A stretch of DNA of 64,000 bases from Xenoacremonium recifei (taxonomy: Eukaryota; Ascomycota; Sordariomycetes; Hypocreales; Nectriaceae), in NCBI GenBank assembly GCA_012184525.1, contig WOFQ01000003.1, positions 186,001 to 250,000 of the forward strand, given 5' to 3'. Made by a program: the position numbers and the translations under genes. The stretch's first letter is position 1, and every line of letters starts with the position of its first letter. This document shows positions 41,382-53,300 of this stretch, in pieces. The notes below the pieces were generated by a model, which was not told where the DNA came from, ran no database searches, and saw nothing but the letters and a program-made list of their open reading frames with translations.

Positions 41382-41716
41382 CTTGAATAAAATAAATAAA
41401 TAAATAATTATGTCACCACTTCGCAATAGACAGAGAAAAGCGTGTGAGCGAGGATGTAGATGGCCAAGTCATTCCGTCGGCAATAGGCCGTCGGATACGG
41501 GCCAGCTGCCTCCACCCTCATCCGCTTCACTAAAATCTATCCGACAATCCGCTATGGAGAGCAAGGGGCCCTTGACGGATGACTTTTATCGCATCCCTCG
41601 TCCTCTACGAAAAATCTAGATGAAGCGAAAATTCCGACCCTATTCGCCAAAGTACATCGTAAACAAGGCCTATATAATCTGAGAAAGGCCACGAGAGAGA
41701 AAGGAAGCCGACAATC
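41382..41716. promoter_or_regulatory. divergent promoter with CGG-N7-CCG and TATA box
   Basis: CGGCAATAGGCCG (41478-41490) is an inverted CGG pair with 7-bp spacing, a usual Zn2Cys6 binding form. TATATAAT (41671-41678) lies 38-46 bp before the ATG at 41717. Both genes flanking it belong to the catabolic set. Confidence 0.5.
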
Positions 41717-43657
41717 ATGGGTGTCTCAACTCAAGACCAGTACTCCTCGGTGAGGGAATCAAACATCATATTGACTTGGCTGTTGCAACAGTTCGACGCA
41801 ATATCATTGCCACCGGCCGCCCGGAACCTTGCAAGCCAGGTGTCATTCAAGGGTGCCCGGGATCTCCCATATTTTCCTATCCCGTTTAAAGAAACCGAGA
41901 CCGCAGCCGCCCTCAAAGCGGTCGAAGCGCTCGTCGCTTGTGCGCTGGCGGATGCCGATCACGAGCCTCAGAAACGATCCATTACCGTAAACCTGGAGAA
42001 GACCACGGTGTTCCTTTGTCAGGCTTATGTGGCCACGGTGGGCGGGCTTGGGAAACTTGATCCCGAAGTCAAGAAGCTTCTGAAGGGTGAGTGAGCTCAG
42101 GTTACCTTGTCACCAGCGATAGCCAGAAGATATTGACCATGGCCAGACACGGATCTGCTCCAGGCACAGTCAAACCAGTACAGGCGCATGTCAGCGAACT
42201 TGTACGAGACGAAGAATCCCGGAAAATATTACCACATTCACGGCTCTCTTGAGGCCTCCACCACCCTTCGCATGATAGGTCTCAATGAATTCAGGCCCGA
42301 CTTGGAAACGCACGAGCAAATCGTGGATACCATTGAACCAGCTGTGCAACGGTTCTCCATTGAAGAGCTAGAGGCTCTAAATGCCAAACATGCACAGGCC
42401 GGTGTGCCCGCGCTGAAACATGATGAGTTTCTTCAAACACCACACGTAAGGATTTTTCAATTTCTTTTGGGGCGGCCTTTCCCTCTAAACTCACTAGAGC
42501 CCCAAGCGGTCACCTCAAACATCCTGCTAACTGCTGAATCTCTCGCTCATAGGGGAAATCAAATATCAATCTCCCACCCTGGTCAGTCGAGAATCTAGAA
42601 CAGGACACGCCAAGAATCCCAATCTCCCCGGACGCATCTTCACCTCGTTCTCTACTCTCTGGTATTAAGGTTCTTGAGCTCTGTCGTATCATTGCTGGGC
42701 CCATCATAACACGAATCCTTGGAGAGTACGGGGCCGACGTGCTAAAGATCACAAGCCCAAATCTGAGCGATGTTCCCTTCTTCCAAGTGGATGGAAACAT
42801 GGGAAAGCATGCTGCGGAGCTAGATCTTAAGAGCGTACAGGGCCGGGAAGAATTTGAGCGCCTCCTTAGCGAGGCGGATGTTGTAGTGGACGGATACCGC
42901 CCAGGTGCTCTTGATCGCCTGGGCTATGGTAAAGATATGCTGGTACAACTGGCCAGAACGCGTAACAAGGGGATTGTATATGTCAACGAGAACTGCTTTG
43001 GATATCAAGGCGACTGGGCTGGCAGGCCTGGGTGGCAGCAGATTGCTGACTGCGTAAGCATCTCCTATCAATCTCTATAGCCACACTTCTGATTTCCAAG
43101 TAACTTTGAATGCTAACCGTCTATTTATATAGGTAAGCGGCGTTGCATGGGAGCAAGGTCGCTTCATGGGCCTCAATGAACCGGTTGTTCCGCCATTCCC
43201 TATCTCTGACTACGGCACGGGATGTATTGGTGCTATCACAGCACTTATTGGGCTTTACCATCGGGCAACACAAGGAGGGTCGTGGCACGGCAAAGCATCA
43301 CTTCTGCACTACGACTTATTGCTCTTCAAAGTAGGACAACTCCCGCAGGAGGTGAAGCAGAAGCTGCGAGAAGATGCCGGTGAAGAGTTCCTCGCCCTTC
43401 GGCATGCGAACAGCGTCGATCAGATATCCGGAACAACCCTTCGCCAACTCCGAAAGATGTATCCAGAAGTATTTAGCAACAGCAAGTACTTGGATGCTTG
43501 GTATTCGGCCGCATACAAGACCGAGGTCCAAGCTGCGCTGCCAGTTGTCGAGATCGAAAATATCAAAACAGGGTTCAAGCGGGCAAGCCGTCCTAATGGG
43601 ACGGATGCACCCACGTGGGATTTCCAAGACGACGGAGATTATAGAATACAGGCATAG
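41717..43657 (+). CDS. class III CoA-transferase (CaiB/BaiF family)
   Basis: Four exons (introns 42087-42146, 42446-42552, 43054-43132) give 564 residues. Family features include GIKVLELCRIIAGPIITRIL and LGEYGADVLKITSP at residues about 230-265, DLKSVQGREEFERLLSEADV, VVDGYRPGALDRLGYG and, late, DYGTGCIGAITALIGLYHR. These match the two-domain interlocked fold in which an Asp forms the acyl-CoA intermediate. The usual Asp after KxxxGR is probably replaced in DLKSVQGREE, so the exact catalytic residue should be modelled. In this context it may transfer CoA to an aromatic or short-chain acid (inference). Confidence 0.88.
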
Positions 43658-44394
43658 ATTTAGACATTTCAATATGCAGACATGGGATCGGATTTATCAC
43701 ATTTTCCAGGGGTGACTCAGGGCGAAAGTTAAAGTTCCCCCATAAACACCTATGAATGAACATTATGAGTTGCTGCAATAGCAGACACACAATTTCACAT
43801 TAGGCCAATTACGGTGTCGCTCAAACCCCCCCAGCAACCTGTGCATCCCTGACAAAGGGGAAACGATCCGCTAGTGTGAGACTTTCTCGAGTTATTCACA
43901 ACGTCTTTTTTGCGCTGCTCTTGGGGAAGGCCATCATCAGCAGGGTGGATGCTCGAGGCCGCTACCCGAAGTCACCACCCTATACCCGATCAACTGGAGC
44001 TGTCGGATCGTTCACCCAGACGCCGGATGTGACACCTGTACATCGGCAGAGTACCACTCGGATGATTCCTAATGAGGATTACGCTCTCCGATGGTGATAG
44101 GATGGGCGCCCTTGATCTTCCTCTCTTCACCCCGCACTGGGGAGTGTCATTTGCCACCGTTGCTACCATCCCCAGGTTGATGGAGGAGTCAGGCGGGGAA
44201 GAACCCGAAGTAAAAGGCCCCCGGGGTGCGTTTTTGCCGCCTACCTAGGTACAAGCCGCCGTGCCTTCACCCTCGTAACCTAATCTCACTCTACAGGATC
44301 TACTTATCCTTAGAGCTCCCCCAACACCAGGGTGTGTTGTGTATTTGCGTTTTCAATCTCTTTGTTCTGATTGTCTGAGCTCTGGTTGGACACG
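43658..44394. other. intergenic
   Basis: A 73-codon frame at 43876-44097 begins at GTG, has a hydrophobic start and no known domain. It is not called a gene. It lies upstream of the dioxygenase. Confidence 0.4.
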
Positions 44395-45549
44395 ATGACG
44401 ACCGAAACCACACACGTCGCAAAGGCGACTGCCGCCACAGCCGAAGAGGGATTGGGTCAAGAGTTCACGCAGACTGTCATCAATTCCTTTGGTCCTAAGA
44501 CTGACAAGCGCCTCCGTGAAGTCATGGGGTTGTTCGTGCAGCATATCCATGACTTTGCTCGTGAAGCCAACCTAACCGTGGACGAATGGATGGCGGCCGT
44601 TGAGATGATCAATTGCGCTGGCCGGATGAGCAACGATCGCCGGAATGAGGGGCAGTTGCTCTGCGATGTCATCGGTCTCGAATCGTATGTTGCAATGAAT
44701 AGATCAAGAATAGTTCGAGGTTAATCACTGTATAGGCTAGTTGACGATATCACCCAACGGGCGGCTGCCAAAGAGGGCAATTCAGGAACGCTGTCGGCGA
44801 TCTTGGGACCTTTCTGGCGAGCCGACACCCCTATCCGTGAAAACAACAGCACCATTACCTTCGATACCCCCAGTGACGGTATCGTCGCCTATCTGCATGG
44901 CGCAGTCACCAGTGTAGACACTGGAAAACCGATTCCAGGCGCCTCTGTGGATGTGTGGCAAGCGTCGACAAACGGTACGAACTCTGTTTTGCCCTTGGGA
45001 CTGCCTTCTTGTTGCTAATGGTCTGCTTCAATTAGGATTGTACGAGCAGCAGGATGACAAGCAGAGAGACTTCAACCTCAGAGGAAAGTTCATCACAGAC
45101 GAGCATGGACGATTCTCCTTCTACTGTCTGAAGCCAACGCCCTATCCTGTAAGTGTCTTATTTCGCTCACTTCAACCCAATGGAGGCATCAAAATTGATA
45201 ATTTCTTTCTTCCCCAGGTTCCCGATGATGGACCTGCAGGCCAGCTGCTACACCTCCTAGACCGACATACCTACAGGCCCGCACACTTACATTTTATGGT
45301 AAGCCGCAGTCGACGACGCACCATTTGATCAGCGACCAGTATTAAGCCCAACTCTCGTCACAGGTCATCGCAGACGGCTACCAATCAGTGACGACACAGA
45401 TATTTGATTCCGACTCCAAGTATCTAGATAATGACAGCGTCTTTGCCGTCAAGAATGACCTGACTGTCACTTTTGTTCCTCGAAAGGGCGATCCGCAGGC
45501 GGAGTGGGAGTTGGAGTACAACGTGACGCTAGCTACAAAAGCAATCTAA
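44395..45549 (+). CDS. intradiol ring-cleavage dioxygenase (catechol/hydroxyquinol type)
   Basis: Five exons (introns 44685-44735, 44975-45035, 45149-45217, 45299-45363) give 302 residues. The N-terminal alpha-helical dimerisation domain (FVQHIHDFAREANLTVDEW) is followed by the beta-sandwich: GPFWRAD, GASVDVWQAS, GLYEQQ (iron ligand Tyr about 179), TPYPVPDDGPAG (Tyr about 213) and RPAHLHFM (His about 237 and 239). All four Fe(III) ligands are present. Family knowledge: it cleaves catechol to cis,cis-muconate or hydroxyquinol to maleylacetate. The hydroxylase next door supports an aromatic pathway; substrate choice is open. Confidence 0.93.
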
Positions 45550-46431
45550 AGTATGAGGTACTTTCATGAGCTATGTCAAATAAGAGCAGCCTGATACCTG
45601 TGGAAATGTAAAACTTAAAGGCCAAATGTACACCAACTTGTGTCTACATTATCACTGAGAGCATTATCCATACCAACGAGACATTATGAAACTTAACAAG
45701 TAAAGTAAGTAAAGACAACTGCATAAAATAAGACTCGCTCCATTATGACAGGATGGTATTGCATGAACAAGGCCGGCAGCTCTGAAATTAAATCGGTATC
45801 TGTCTTTATTGGGCTTCGTGATGGATAATGTGTCTCAAGCGCGTTCTGTTTTTTACTCTGTCAGTGAGCTCTTGAAAGGGCCAAAATTCCGTTCAGATAC
45901 CACATCTTTTGAGATTCGAGGTCACTCAGTGTTCAAGGCCTCGGTTTTGGTTGTCAATACCACCAAATCACAGTCCTCGCTTTCCAGAACTTCTCCGAAA
46001 GGCCCCTACATCCGAAGGCCAGCCGGCTGCGCAGGGAGACCAAAAGCCGATGGTATTAGTCCCGGCCGGCCCAAGTCCGACAGCAGAGCAGGGAGTATCG
46101 GCCCACTGGCAACCCCAGGTTGAGGCCCTATTTCTGCTGGACCTGGATCGCCCTTAGCATTCCATTGAACCCCATAAACCACTACCCCGCAAAGAAGCCA
46201 AGCCCAGCTTCCGAAGCATCCCTTCTTCTCTTACTGATTTAGCGATCGGCAGCTTGAGACATCCGGGCAGAACCAATGGCCTGGCATCTAGTCGGCATTG
46301 ATGCTGACGAAGTATTTATCAGCACGCAGCATTCCCGCATCTCAACTCAACTTCATCTGCTACGGAGCTGAGGCGTACGAAACCATCCATACCAACCTGA
46401 GTTTCTTCCCCAACCCTTCTCATCGAACGCG
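45550..46431. other. intergenic
   Basis: 3' sequence of the dioxygenase and upstream region of the hydroxylase. No supported gene. Confidence 0.45.
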
Positions 46432-48691
46432 ATGGAGCCAAAAGAAGACCATGTTGACGTTCTCATCGTGGGAGCCGGCCCGGCTGGGCTGATGATGGCA
46501 ACCTGGTTGGCAAAGTGCGGCATCAAGACCCGTATTGTAGACAAGAGGGGGACCAAGGTAAAGACTCATATCCTCCGCTAAATTTGCTCTGCAAGTTCCC
46601 TTGGCTCACGTGTCATCTCAAGATCTTCAATGGCCAGGCGGATGGCTTACAGTGTCGGACGCTGGAGATCTTCGACTCATTTGGCTTCGGGCATAGAGCG
46701 TGGATTGAATCAAACCATATGCTAGAGATCTGCCTCTGGAATCCAGATGAGAATGGGGTGATTCGCCGCTCCTCGCGCATCCCGGACACGATCCCCGGCA
46801 TCAGCCGCTTTCAGCAGGTTGTCCTTCATCAGGGCCGCATCGAACGCTTCTTTCTGGATGCAATGAAGGAGTTCAGCAACGGGAAAGTGGCTGTCGAGCG
46901 TGGTGTGATGCCCACTAAGCTAGAGATTGACGAGAGCATTGTCGAGGTCTCTGAAGCCTATCCTATCACCGTCCACTTGCGGCATCTGTCCGAAGAAGAA
47001 GCCACACCCAAGCAAACTTCAACATCCCCCAACGGTAGCAGCGTTCAAGATGGACTATTCCGTAGCAATCTGGCGCCTGATGATACTGAAGACATGTTGA
47101 GAGCCGCAGACCTTAATCACAAGGTCAACACTACCGAGGTTGTCAAGGCAAAGTACATGCTCGGGGCTGACGGGGCGCACTCTTGGGTGCGCAAGGAGCT
47201 TGGCTTTGCGCTGGAGGGCGAGTCAACCGATTACATCTGGGGAGTGCTCGACATTGTTCCCATTACCGACTTCCCAGATATTCGATCTCGGTGTGCGATT
47301 CACTCAGCCAGCTCTGGCAGTGTCATGGTCATTCCTCGAGAGAACAAGCTCGTCCGCTTGTACATCCAGCTGACAACGACGGCCAAGATTGGTGATCAGG
47401 ATTCGCGTACCGACCGCTCCTGGATCACACCAGACGTTATCCTGGAGGCGGCTCAGCGCATCATCGCCCCTTACAAACTTTCATATCGGAAGTTGGACTG
47501 GTGGACAGCCTATCAGATTGGTCAACGTGTTGGCACAAACTTTTCGGCTCATGATCGGGTCTTCCTTGCAGGTGATGCTGTTCATACACATAGGTGAGCC
47601 CATAATGAGGAAATGGATGTTGACGTGTAGCTGGGCGACTAATGATACCTTTACTCAATTCTAGTCCTAAAGCTGGCCAAGGGATGAATGTCAGCATGCA
47701 AGATGGTGAGTAAATGGGGTTTCCTCTTCCCCCCTAACCGCAGAGAAGTTAATAACTTTTTCCAGCTTACAATCTTGGCTGGAAGGTGGCCAATGTTGTG
47801 AAGGGCATTTCACAGCGGTCAATTCTAGCAACATACCAGTCCGAGCGAAAAGCGATTGCTCAAGCCTTGATTGACTTTGACCACAAGTTCTCTCGACTCT
47901 TTTCTGGACGTCCAGCAAAGGACGTGATGGATGAAGAAGGAGTTAGCATGGATGAGTTCAGGGAGGCCTTTGAAAAGGGAAATTTATTTGCCAGCGGAAT
48001 TGGTATGTTACTTTGCTCCCAACTCCTGTCACATGAAGTTAATTCAACTCTACTAGCGGTGGACTATGACCAGAGCTTGATCGTTTCCAAGTCCAAGAAG
48101 ATCGAGGGCCAGTCGAGCTCTAGTGCGGAAGTCGTTTCAACATCCCAAAACTTAGCCTCGGGCATCAAAATTGGCATGCGGATACCCAGCGTCAAAGTCT
48201 TGAACCAATCCGATGCTCGGCCCTGGCACCTCCAGGAGTTGCTCCGGAGCAACGGTACTTGGCGAGTCATCATCTTTGCCGGAGACATCAGCAAGACACC
48301 GCAGAAGGGTAGGCTGTCCAGCCTCTGCGAGAAGATGGCGGGCAAAGACTCGTTTCTCAAACGTTTCACCCCGAGCGCAGCCCGCTATGATTCCGTCTTT
48401 GAAGTGCTCACCGTTCACGCGGCAAAGCGGCAAGATGTTGACGTTTTCGACTTTCCCGAGGTGCTTCGACCGTATGATGAAGTCGAAGGTTGGGACTACA
48501 ATAAGATTTTTGTTGACGATCAGTCCTACCACGAAGGCCATGGCAAGCTGTATGAAACGTTTGGGATCGGCCGTGATGAGGGATGCATTGTCGTTGTTCG
48601 CCCGGACCAGTATGTGTCTTGCATCGAGAGTCTTGATGCATATGACGCCGTCAATGATTTCTTCTCTTCTTTCATGATAACTCAGAGTTGA
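46432..48691 (+). CDS. phenol-hydroxylase-type FAD monooxygenase
   Basis: Five exons (introns 46558-46622, 47594-47664, 47706-47765, 48003-48056) give 669 residues, close to phenol 2-monooxygenase. GAGPAG (residues about 14-19) binds FAD, LGADGAHSWVRKELG is the DG motif and RVFLAGDAVHTHSPKAGQG the GD motif. The C-terminal thioredoxin-like domain (WRVIIFAGDIS and later VVVRPDQYVSCIES) is the one found in fungal phenol hydroxylases. It has no signal peptide, so cytosolic. It probably ortho-hydroxylates a phenol or hydroquinone to feed the dioxygenase upstream on the same strand. Confidence 0.93.
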
Positions 48692-50319
48692 AAGATGATT
48701 ATGCTTGGAAGTTAAATTAGCAATAGGGTAGTATAAGCTAGCTATCTTATCCAGCGGCTTATCTACCCTCTGAGAGGTGTTCTTATCACTTCGGTCTTAT
48801 AAAAGGTATACAGTATGCCTCATATATTTTGAACAAAGTCGCTGGTTGAAGAGGAGTGAGCTGTCATTGTAGTTACGGCCAAAGGAATTCGCAACGGTCT
48901 CGCTGTCCCTACACAGTTAGGGACAATAGGCTAAACATATCAACCCACAGGCCACTTTCTGCAACGAGTATTATTAAGTTTAAGTAATCTTACCCCAGAC
49001 TACTTCCCTTTACATCACTCTAAATTCTTCTATCCGTCAAATCGCCGAAGACAGCTAACCTAACAATCGCACAACCACTCTCTTCACCTCGGCATCAATC
49101 AAGAGCGAGACCGAGACAACCACGACTCATGACATAACTCGTGGTGCCCACATAATAAGGATGAGACATGAGATGAGTTAAGGCTGAAGAAGAAATTTCA
49201 TGACGAGCGCAAACCGTTGGAAAGAAAATGCGCCTTTCCCGAGGAAGCCGGGCCGAACATTGAACTATTGAAAGACCCTGAAATAAAAGTGGGAAACGAT
49301 TCTCATGCCATTGGTCTGGAAAGGTTCATCGGAAAGGCCAGGCCGTTCTTCGTAATTGTGGAGAGTGTTCAGTCTGGAACCGGCCGAGACTAGAGACGAA
49401 AAAAAACCATGGACTTCAGAGATCTGGATCACTGGACTTGAGGGTAAACTCCACGGAGGAAGTGCTGTCATCGGTATTCTTTCATTCGTGCCTCCTGGAG
49501 CGAAAGAATGGCAGCTGAAGCAAAGCACAGGGGATGCGTCTTGGACCGTGCAAGATAGCAATAGCTCAGGGCGTCCAGATTAGGACGAGGTTAGGAGAAA
49601 TATCCAGGAAAAAGTCCACCAATCAGACAGCGCCCGTGTCTCACATTATTGAGAACAACGGTCGAGCTTGCTGTCACTGTGATGCGAGAGTGGCGGCGGC
49701 TGGCAGACGTTCAGGTGCGGGCCGGAGCACGCGCCCTGATCCAGGTTACTGGTAAGGCAGTGCCAACGGTAGCGCCACATGGCACCAGTGGTCACTCGTG
49801 AAACAGAGCTTGTCAGGCTGAATGAAGTAACGGCTCCGAGACCGTTGGCCGGCGAAGCTGGACGAGGTACCCGCTCGGGTGGCGCCGAGACAGCTGTAGC
49901 CAACTACAATCTGGAAGTGCCGTTCTGTCGACTTCAGCTGAGATATAGTCTGGTCGGCGCGGTGCCTCTAACAAGTCGGCGGGCCGGCCTCGGATGTCAG
50001 GCGAGAGGCCGCTCGTCTAAAGCGGTAATGACATCCGCGAAGGCTAATGCCACTGGGTGAGCCCGTGGTAGAGACACTGAGCCAGCTTTCCGTGTACAGA
50101 GCAGCTGGTGCGAGCTGGAAGGGCCTGGGTTGTCTGGACCTTTCTAGAGGACCGTCTTTGCAGAAAGCCATACAATTTATTGTCTTGGCAGACCGGGACT
50201 GTCCGATTGTTGACAGTCATGTAGCCCATCGCCTCGGCAGGGAAGCTTGTATATCCTTTGGCGACCCCCCTTTGGATCCCATCGTGAGCCAAGACTGATC
50301 CTTCACGGCAAATATCATA
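48692..50319. other. intergenic, no gene recognised
   Basis: A 1.6-kb stretch with only short, unrelated open frames on both strands. No domain, RNA gene or repeat is recognised. Confidence 0.45.
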
Positions 50320-53300
50320 ATGATCGGCATAAGCCAAACTCTCCCGTGGCTGGTGCTCAGCTTCCACGGCTTGGCGGCTTTGGCCCAAACAGGTATGACA
50401 TGCATCTCGTTCCCATCTCTTGCTTTGAAAACATTTTGTGCTTGCCTGCATTTGAGGAGTCAGTCATGCTCACCATTGACCAGCGGTTACCGTTGCCTCC
50501 GATGGTACCGGTGACTACACTGCCATCGGGTCCGCCATTGCCTATGCCCAAGCAAATGCGATCCCGACTGTTTCCGTCCTCGCCGGCACCTTCACTGAGG
50601 CCATCTCGGTCCAGGCGACAGCCGCTGTGACAATCATAGGCCAGAACTCCACGAGTAGCACGAAGCGAGATACCGGAAGTTCCTGGAGCAATAACCTCGT
50701 CACGATTACAACCAACGATGCAGCCTTACGGCCCCTGACTATTCCGGCAAAGGCGAGTGGGATTGTTTGGCGAAACATCAACTTTGTCAACGCGGCTTCG
50801 AGCTCCAGCTTAGGAGTTGTATCCCTGCAGGGCTCAAAGAATGCCTTTTACAGCTGCAGTTTCGTTGCTGCTGGCTCTGTCGGCTTTACTGGTTCCTTGG
50901 CCTCTGGTCTCATCGCAAACTCGTATATCGAAGCCTACGACAAGCCCTTTTCGAGTTATTCGTCTTTATATGTGTTTGGATCCACAATCACCGTCACCAA
51001 CAACAATGCGCTCATGGTCTATACAAAGGGCTACACGGTGAACAGCATACTGTACAACTCCACGACTGTCTTCGACAACTGCGAAGTCATCCAGAAATCA
51101 GGAACGTCCAACAAGAATGTGTATCTCGCTGCAGCCAATGGCGCCGGCTCTGTCGCCCTCTACCGAAGCACTTACTTGCCGTCTTTCATTGCGGCCTCTG
51201 GTGTTTACCTTGACAGCGTGACTCAGGGCCCGAACACTCAGTATCTTGAATATGGAACGAGCGGGCCGGGCAGCTATGCTCAGAATGCGGCTTCGCGTGG
51301 TCATGAGACATTGGTCACCAATTCAGCCGACTTGGCGCCATACAGCATCGACAAGTTCTTCACCACAGTCTATCCTTCTGTGTCTGTTTCAGACGTGGAC
51401 TGGATCGACGCGACAGTGTTGTGTGACATTGAGGCGAGCAATACTGAGAACGACTCCTCGTCAACAACTACTGTCTCATCGCAAACTTCGACGTCCTCAT
51501 ATACGTCCAGTGGCTCATCGACACAGTCCACAACTCTGTCACAATCCTCTGCAACGACACTGTCCAGCACCACAACTTCAGACTTCTCAACCAGCGCCGT
51601 CGTTAGCACAACACCCAGCGCATCCGCGACCATAGGTTGCCTACCATCGTCTATGCCAAGCGCTGCGCTCATTGTCGGCCCATCTGGCAATGCATGCGCA
51701 CAGTATCAGAGCATCAGTGCTGCGATTGCGGCTCTCCCGGCCGACTCAACCACTCAGTACATTTACGTCCTGGCTGGCACTTACACGGAGCAGCCATCGA
51801 TCACCCGAGCTGGCGCCGTCATTATGAGGGGCGAGACACTTGATGACAGTTCGGCATCGAACAACTTGGTCACGATCCAAAACCCAAGTGGTAGACTTTC
51901 CAGTGCTGGAAGTTCTAGCACGACAGCTACTTTCAGTGCGAACAAGTACGAGACCAAGTTGATGTCCTTTTACAACATCAACTTCGTCAACAACTACGCC
52001 GCACAGACTGGTTATGTCGCTCTGGCTGTCTACGCCAAGGGGCAGAAGGTTGCTTTCTACGGTTGCAACATTGTCTCGTCCCAGGGAACGTTATACCTCG
52101 ACTACGGAAACATCTACTTCAGTGGCTGTCGCATTGAGGGCACCACTGACTTCGTGTGGGGACAAGGCGCAGGATACATTCACAACTCGATTATTGTTTC
52201 TGACGGAACCACTACGGGCCAAGCCATCGCGGCCCAAAAGTACCAGAGCTCCTATGGCAGTTCAAAGTTCGTCTTTGACCTGTGTGCCATTGTCCCTTCA
52301 AGCAGCTCGGTTCCTCAGGGTAGCACATACCTTGGACGAGACTACTCGACCAATGCGAATGTCATGTTCGTCAACTCCTATCTGGATGCTCACATCGCGT
52401 CTGCGGGATGGCTCATCAACACTCCGTCGACTTTTACCGGTACCTTCGTAGAAGCCAACAACACAGGCCCGGGATCCGCTACGAGCGGTCGTTCGACCAG
52501 CGCTCAGATCCTCAGCGATAGCTCGGCCTACACTGCAGCCAACGTTCTAGGCGATATTAGCTGGCTCGATACCGCAGCCATTGCTCCTTTCTCCGGCTGG
52601 CCAGACTCGGTCTACACAAGCACAACAACTACTGCGTCAACGACTACTGCGTCATCTACATCCTCGGCATCAGCAAGCGTAACAGCCACCACCTTCACTA
52701 TTGCGCCAACTCCAACGGGGTCTCAGTATGGCTCAGTAAGCTCGGCGATTGCTGCGCTTCCGGCCGATGGCGAAGACTACACCATCTACATCCTAGCTGG
52801 TGTGTACGAGGAACAACTGTCTTTGACTCGACGTGGAAAGGTGACCTTGAGAGGAGAAACCACATACTCCAACGACTTCACAGAGAATACTGTCGAGATC
52901 AAGTTCAGCGATGGCGTTTCCACGTCTGCGGGACAGGATGAAGAGACTCCTGTGATCAACTGGAAGAACACAAACGGGGACGGGCTAGCCTTGTATAACA
53001 TCAACTTCACCAACAGCTACCCCCAAACCTCCAACTATGCTGCTTTAGCGGCCGACTTTTATGGTACCCAGATGGCTGCTTATGGCTGTGCTTTCAAGGG
53101 ATTCCAAGACACCCTTTTGGCCAACCAGGGTACCCAAGTGTTCAGCAATTCTTACATCGAGGGAAGCGTTGATTTCATCTGGGGCTATAGTACAGCCTAC
53201 TTCCACCAGTGTTATATCGCATCAAATACCGCCGGTGCATCCATCACTGCACAGAACCGGCCCAGCTCGTCTTCTACTGGTGGTTTTGTCATCGACAGCT

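Noticed and set aside
43876..44097. small secreted protein
   Set aside because: The frame begins at GTG, and no ATG, promoter or similar protein supports it.
49646..50060. overlapping frames at 49.6-50.1 kb as genes
   Set aside because: GC-rich sequence keeps both strands open by chance; no motif, intron signal or similarity supports coding.
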